A stretch of 64,000 nt of DNA from Fidelibacterota bacterium (GTDB lineage Bacteria > Fidelibacterota > UBA8477 > JABMPR01). The DNA lies in assembly GCA_013202495.1 (NCBI GenBank), contig JABMQQ010000151.1, positions 23,678 through 87,677 on the forward strand. Direction: 5' to 3'. Of this stretch, positions 58,779-64,000 are shown one piece after another. Position numbers and translations under genes: made by a program. The notes under the pieces were generated by a model, which had not been told where the DNA came from, did no database searches, and was given only the letters and a program-made list of their open reading frames with translations. Positions within the stretch are counted from its first letter, which is position 1. Each line of letters begins with the position of its first letter.

Positions 58779-61700
58779 TTATTTCAGATACACCATGCGC
58801 TTCACTTCCCTAAATGAACCGGCATCGAGGACATATAGATAGGTTCCACTGCTGAGATTTTCAGGAGTGAAATGCACACTATAATGACCTGCCTCATGGT
58901 AACCATTTGCTACCACGGCGACTTCGGCTCCTCGAATATCATATATCTTCAAGGAAATATCCGCAGGGTTACTTAGAGCAAAGTCGATTGCTGTGCTGGG
59001 GTTGAAGGGGTTGGGATAGTTACTGGCCAATTCAGAGACTTCAGGAACTTCTGCAGGCATTTCTGGTTCTATCCAGGCTGTACGACCGCCCTTGGCTAAA
59101 CCACTTGCTCCCACAGAGAAATAGCTATCGACAACCAGTTCACACTCTTTGTCAATTTCGATTTTCTCGGCCAAGATTGATCCGGTAAAGGAAACTTCCT
59201 TTTTCAAATCAACTTCGCCTGTCTGAGCATAGATAGTTCCATAAAAAACCACCTCTTCTTCAAGCTTCGCTGAATGATGGTCATCACCAGCCACATAGAA
59301 AATGATATCTGAGGCATCTATGTAGGAGCCTCCAGCAGGACCAACATAGGATTTTTTGGAAATTTTCATTTCCTCTTCTACCCGGACCTCAGTGGCTTCT
59401 TCAAAGCGAATATGACTATATTTCTTTGCCTCAAGTTTCTCGATGTTATACACACCACCTGTTAAGGTAAGTGTTCCGCGATCCTTGACATAAATGCGAC
59501 CATAATCACCTGGTTCCAGGATCAATTCCTGGTTCTTGTTCACCGTGATGTTCTGGCTTCCAGCAGGTGCTGATTTAAAGGGTGGCAAATTGGTGAAGAG
59601 CGGTGTTTGGACATCATTATAGATATCACCATAAATATCACCGCGACTATCCAGTTCGTTTGCGTGTACATCACTTGAGATGTTTGCGTCTTTCTTGATC
59701 TGAATACCATTAGCCTTGAGCATGTAACCACCGGCTACTACAACATCCTTGTCTATCTTCAGTTCATAGTGATGGTCGTCGTCGTCATCACCATCATCAT
59801 CGCCTTGGTCATCATTGTCGTCATCATTGTCGTCATCATTGTCGTCGTCATCTTCGTCATCATCATCATCGTCATCACCGCGACCATGACCTCTTCGGCC
59901 CAGACCTTCACCATAGGCTTCATTCACAAGAATGTTCCCGCTGAAGACCTCAACCTCTTTTTTGATCTTGATCTCAGTTGTGGCAAATAGAAGTGCGCCA
60001 GCCAGGTCTGTCGTTACGTTAACCAGCACTGTAAAACTCTGATCTGCTGAAGCATCCCAGGGATCTGTCGCGGTTATACTTGCGGTAGATTCACCAAGAT
60101 CAACTGCATTAAAGGTTAACACTGAGCCAGACAAGCTGGCTGAAGCAACCCCATCATCTGAATTGCTAAATGAGTATACTAAAACATCAGCAGTATCTAC
60201 ATCAGCAAAAACATCTGCGAGATCAATGGATGCACTGAGTACATCATCTCCAAAAGAGAGCTCAACACCATTGACTGCATTGACAACTTCAGGAGCAGTA
60301 TTGACCACTTCAACCACACGTTCTTCCACACTGGAATTACTACTTGCATCTGTTGCCGTATAAGTAAGGGTATAGCTACCAGGCGTATCAAAGTCGATAG
60401 TGCCTGAAATCACAACTGTAACCGAGTCATCACAGACATCTTCAGCTTCAAAGCCACCTTCTGTGTAGCCAGTGTAAAGCTGAATACTGGCTGGATTATC
60501 ACCAAGCAGTGTTAAGCTGGGTGCTTCCGTATCACCAACAACAGTGACGAGAACTTCGTCAGTGGCTGTTTCGCCATTTCCATCATCTACTGTGAGCGTG
60601 TAGGTATAGCTTCCTACGGCAAGATTAGCTGTAAATGATGCGTCAGTACTGACTTCCGTACCACCAAGACTCCAACTGTAGGTCAGAACATCACCGTCAG
60701 GATCACTAGAAGCTGATCCATCTAATGAAACATCTGTACTCACAACCACACAAGCGATTGACTGGTCTTCACCTGCTGCTGCAACTGGAGGTGAATTGGG
60801 GTTCAGATCATCAAACATTTCTGTGATCTCAGTTTGTTCCAGAACGCAATTGTAGATTGCAATGTCATCAATAGCTCCTACAAAACCTGAATGGTAACTG
60901 CTAAACCAGTTTCCAAAAGTCAATGGATCTGCGGTTGCTGCTTGCGTGATGCTGGAGATTGATTCTGCTGTGAGAGCACCATTGATATAGAGTTTTGAGG
61001 TGGTTCCATCATAAGTACCAACCATATGATACCACCTGTTCTCATCAATAAAGCTTATTGCGTTGGGATCAAAAGACTGTGCGTATGGTGCCCCATTCTG
61101 ACTATAGGTCTGGTTTAAAGGACGACCCGCTTGATAAATCCACATTCCATAATTACGGCTTAGGTCTTCTCCCTTACCAACAAGTCGCATCCAGTCAGCG
61201 ATATGATTACTCTGTGAATTGAACCACAGACTAATTGTATAGTCCTGGAGGCGAAGTTCATCAGCATCTGGAACAGTCACAGCGTTACTTCCGTTGAATT
61301 GAAATGCTTCACCATCAACACCAGTAACATAAGCTGCTGTTTCGGAGCCATTGTGACCTTCACCTGAAGCATCAATAGCACTTCCATCGCCAGGCCAGTA
61401 TCCTACCAGACAATCGGTTGGAATGTTGTCTAAAGGCGTTACGGTTACAGTAACATCATCATTTGCTGTTAAACCGTTTCCATCATTAACTGTTAGGGTA
61501 AAGGTATATGATCCAGCACCTTGTGTAGAGGTAAAGGCTGCAGTTGTAGCAACTTCACCACCATTCAATGTCCAGCTATATGTCAAGCCATCTCCATCAG
61601 GATCTGAGGAAACTGATCCATCAAATGCCAAAGTGGCCATACCACCTGTGGCTATAATCTCGTTGAAGTCTGCTCCTGCATTAGCAATTGGGGCTTGGTT

Positions 61701-64000
61701 TGTTGTAACTTCCACAACAACATCATCTGTAGCGCTAAGTTCACCATCAGAAACTTCCAGAGTTATGGTGTGTGAACCATCCGCGAGACTAATTGATGGG
61801 TTAACTCCTGTTGCAATGACGCTTCCGCCTTCACTCCAGAGATAACTCAGTTGGTTCCCATCGGGATCACTGGAACCAGAACCATCTAAACTAACAAGGC
61901 TGGTGGTGCTGTTCTGATCTGGTCCTGCATTTGCGTCAGGAGCACTGTTAAGCTGGGCAAGTATTTCACAAGAGGTCATTGTCACCTCTATCTTGAAATT
62001 TATACCCAGTAAGCCATGATAATCTTCCAGATTAATTATAATTTCATTCAATCCAGTTGTTAAAGCTGCAGTAGTTGATAAGTCAATTGAGCTATTGCCA
62101 CCACTTACAAAATGTGCAAGCTGAACACCATTTAATGATACAGTAGCTTCATTATCTGCTTTTAGTTCAAATGCCATTGATGGATTTGTCATATCATCAG
62201 GTACCATGAATTGTACTCTAAAATCTGTAAAGCTCGAAGGTCCGTTTTCTATTCCTGCATTATACGTATTGGTGGGTCCGCTGTTCAGCCAGGAGTTGGT
62301 TCCAGGAACATAACCCCAGGGATGCCAGCCGATTAAATATGCAGGACCCCATGTGAGACCACCATCAATGGATGCTTCAGTGTAAGGATGGATTTGACCG
62401 GGAATAACGACATTACTATCGTCAACATTTCCATTGCCACCCAGAATGACTAATGTTTGTTCTGTTCCGTCACAGGTAATAGTGATCATAACTTCATCAC
62501 TGTCAATTCCACCATGTCCATCATCAACTGTCAATGTGAATACGTGAACTCCAGCACCTAGAGTCATTTGGAAGGATTCATCTTGAGAAACTTCTGTGCC
62601 ATTCAGCACCCAGCTATAGGTCAAAATATCTGACGGGTCGGCATCACTGGAGAGGGAGCCGTCCAGGTTTACGGTTTCGCTGGCACCAAGGCTTTCAATG
62701 AGTTGATCCTGCCCTGCATCGGCTACAGGGATCTCATTTGGAGGTGCGGGACACCAAGTAGCACTAGTTACTGTCTGTGAGCCACTGATGGTTACGTTTG
62801 TATTCGTTGGGTTGTAAGAAACATCTGTACTCACATTGTGAAAACTGTTATCTATCACGTCTACTGTCGTGTTTGGATAAACAGTTACACCTGCTCCAGC
62901 TTCAGAAAAACTGCTGTTTTGCACAGTGTGACCAGTTCCAGCTTGGAAATAAATACCTTCATTATATCCACAGGTTTCCAGACCATCCACAGTAACATTG
63001 TTGCTATAAGTAACTGCAACAGCACGACTTCCACCGCCGACAGCAGTCAATCCGTCAACTGTAAAACCGTTTGAGTAGTCAATTTGAAGGGCTGTACCAC
63101 CGCCTGCCAGATCCCAAATATTACTGGTTCCCTGCAGCGTAAAATTGTTAGTGCCACGGAAATAGATTCCATGGACAGAGCCTGTAAAATCATTGCCGGA
63201 AATCTCAGCTGGGACACCATAGTAGGTAATCGCCCAACCTGCGGAACCAGTAATAATATTATCTCTCACAACCCACTGGTTATTGTTCGGTCCACCATGA
63301 ACATAAGTATTCATACCTGTGCCACAATTGCTCATGTCATTGCCAATAATTTGGGTATTTGAGCTTGAGCCTCGCACTTCGATACCTACTGCCATGCCAC
63401 TCAGGGTGTTATTTGCAAAGGTAGAATTACTCACAGCTTGCAGATATAAACCTGTCCGCGTACTCAAATCCACACTGCTTGAGTATAAGGAGGGAATATC
63501 CCAGCCACTAATATCTATATAATGTGAATTATGTAGCTGAACAACACTACCAGTATGACCACCAAAGGTATTCTGGTTGGATCCTGATGCTGCTCCCTGC
63601 CAGGTTAATACCAATGGATTTGCAGCATGATTTCCACTGTCAATAATAAAACCATTTACCGAGTTCTGAAGATCATTACCATCTAAAGTGCCCATGCGAC
63701 CGCGATAAGAGATCGCTGTATTGCCAGACCCACTAACATTATTATTTGTAATCGTCCAATCAGTATTGTTGGAGTAATGATGGGATGAAAAGCCATCATG
63801 ACTGGATCCACTCATGTTATTGTTATGGAGGGTATTGTTTGCGTTACTACCAGACACATAAATTGCGTTGTACAGACCAGAGAGGTCATTCCCTGAAAAG
63901 GTTGAGTTACTTACAGTATTTAACACCAAACCACGTTTGCTGGCCCAGCTACCTGTATAGAGAGAAGAAAAATCCCAACCACATACATCGATAAACTGTG
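58779..64000 (-). CDS. Giant secreted protein: right-handed beta-helix, PKD repeats, LamG, HYR-like, poly-Asp linker, bactofilin-like module, C-terminal sorting domain; 5' end beyond right edge
   Basis: Frame remains open to position 64000 on the minus strand (upstream residues QFIDVCGWDFSSLYTGSWASKRGLVLNTVSNS); PKD motifs SSDPDGDxLTYSW; ends LSSGTYLYVLDAGSFREVKRMVYLK. Confidence 0.88.
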   Translation of the reverse strand, partial: QFIDVCGWDFSSLYTGSWASKRGLVLNTVSNSTFSGNDLSGLYNAIYVSGSNANNTLHNNNMSGSSHDGFSSHHYSNNTDWTITNNNVSGSGNTAISYRGRMGTLDGNDLQNSVNGFIIDSGNHAANPLVLTWQGAASGSNQNTFGGHTGSVVQLHNSHYIDISGWDIPSLYSSSVDLSTRTGLYLQAVSNSTFANNTLSGMAVGIEVRGSSSNTQIIGNDMSNCGTGMNTYVHGGPNNNQWVVRDNIITGSAGWAITYYGVPAEISGNDFTGSVHGIYFRGTNNFTLQGTSNIWDLAGGGTALQIDYSNGFTVDGLTAVGGGSRAVAVTYSNNVTVDGLETCGYNEGIYFQAGTGHTVQNSSFSEAGAGVTVYPNTTVDVIDNSFHNVSTDVSYNPTNTNVTISGSQTVTSATWCPAPPNEIPVADAGQDQLIESLGASETVNLDGSLSSDADPSDILTYSWVLNGTEVSQDESFQMTLGAGVHVFTLTVDDGHGGIDSDEVMITITCDGTEQTLVILGGNGNVDDSNVVIPGQIHPYTEASIDGGLTWGPAYLIGWHPWGYVPGTNSWLNSGPTNTYNAGIENGPSSFTDFRVQFMVPDDMTNPSMAFELKADNEATVSLNGVQLAHFVSGGNSSIDLSTTAALTTGLNEIIINLEDYHGLLGINFKIEVTMTSCEILAQLNSAPDANAGPDQNSTTSLVSLDGSGSSDPDGNQLSYLWSEGGSVIATGVNPSISLADGSHTITLEVSDGELSATDDVVVEVTTNQAPIANAGADFNEIIATGGMATLAFDGSVSSDPDGDGLTYSWTLNGGEVATTAAFTSTQGAGSYTFTLTVNDGNGLTANDDVTVTVTPLDNIPTDCLVGYWPGDGSAIDASGEGHNGSETAAYVTGVDGEAFQFNGSNAVTVPDADELRLQDYTISLWFNSQSNHIADWMRLVGKGEDLSRNYGMWIYQAGRPLNQTYSQNGAPYAQSFDPNAISFIDENRWYHMVGTYDGTTSKLYINGALTAESISSITQAATADPLTFGNWFSSYHSGFVGAIDDIAIYNCVLEQTEITEMFDDLNPNSPPVAAAGEDQSIACVVVSTDVSLDGSASSDPDGDVLTYSWSLGGTEVSTDASFTANLAVGSYTYTLTVDDGNGETATDEVLVTVVGDTEAPSLTLLGDNPASIQLYTGYTEGGFEAEDVCDDSVTVVISGTIDFDTPGSYTLTYTATDASSNSSVEERVVEVVNTAPEVVNAVNGVELSFGDDVLSASIDLADVFADVDTADVLVYSFSNSDDGVASASLSGSVLTFNAVDLGESTASITATDPWDASADQSFTVLVNVTTDLAGALLFATTEIKIKKEVEVFSGNILVNEAYGEGLGRRGHGRGDDDDDDDEDDDDNDDDNDDDNDDQGDDDGDDDDDHHYELKIDKDVVVAGGYMLKANGIQIKKDANISSDVHANELDSRGDIYGDIYNDVQTPLFTNLPPFKSAPAGSQNITVNKNQELILEPGDYGRIYVKDRGTLTLTGGVYNIEKLEAKKYSHIRFEEATEVRVEEEMKISKKSYVGPAGGSYIDASDIIFYVAGDDHHSAKLEEEVVFYGTIYAQTGEVDLKKEVSFTGSILAEKIEIDKECELVVDSYFSVGASGLAKGGRTAWIEPEMPAEVPEVSELASNYPNPFNPSTAIDFALSNPADISLKIYDIRGAEVAVVANGYHEAGHYSVHFTPENLSSGTYLYVLDAGSFREVKRMVYLK
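59775..59881 (-). repeat. In-frame Asp-codon microsatellite-like tract
   Basis: tcatcattgtcg unit repeated within long GAC/GAT run, encoding GDDDDDDDEDDDDNDDDNDDDNDDQGDDDGDDDDD. Confidence 0.85.

Noticed and set aside
59769-59990. 73-aa plus-strand ORF MMVVVVITIIIALVIIVVIIVV...
   Set aside because: Artefact of reading the poly-Asp repeat on the opposite strand; apparent TM helix is the complement of GAC/GAT codons.
1-64000. CRISPR array, tRNA or rRNA genes
   Set aside because: No regularly spaced identical direct repeats and no recognisable rRNA or tRNA segments were noticed; tRNAs could be missed without a covariance-model scan.

Overview
Read as a 64-kb chromosomal window from an FCB-group-like bacterium (lineage guess only, based on DUF5916-type proteins, FNPxTxI-type C-terminal sorting domains and c554-like cytochromes). 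No rRNA, tRNA, CRISPR array or transposase was recognised. (1) About 1-20.6 kb is a multiheme electron-transfer island. I count 55 CxxCH motifs plus 2 CxxxCH motifs. The left edge carries a Qrc/alternative-complex-III-like set (pentaheme c, TAT molybdopterin-family protein, 4Fe-4S protein). A separate compact operon combines octaheme c, 4Fe-4S protein, NrfD/PsrC, Rieske, b6-like cytochrome b with PEWY, nonaheme c, c554-like tetraheme and dodecaheme c. It is flanked by a sigma54 response regulator and a histidine kinase whose sensor region carries a CVECH heme motif. (2) About 21-28 kb holds a Gfo/Idh/MocA oxidoreductase, a DUF5916-type outer-membrane protein and a PLC/P1-nuclease-like protein. 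(3) About 28-38 kb is an exopolysaccharide-like GT2/HEAT cluster overlapping a multi-component phosphorelay with a GGDEF output. (4) At 38.3-38.8 kb is a secreted-protein gene split by one in-frame TAA. (5) About 41-46.6 kb has a stand-alone DUF5706 (Pycsar-effector-like) protein and a pilin locus with three tandem paralogs. Four genes there share an upstream element with exactly conserved spacing. (6) About 46.6-64 kb holds secreted hydrolases and adhesins (CotH, LamG, gingipain-like C25 with an altered catalytic His motif, giant beta-helix/PKD protein) with near-identical C-terminal sorting domains. All family calls are from motif reading by eye; no searches were run.
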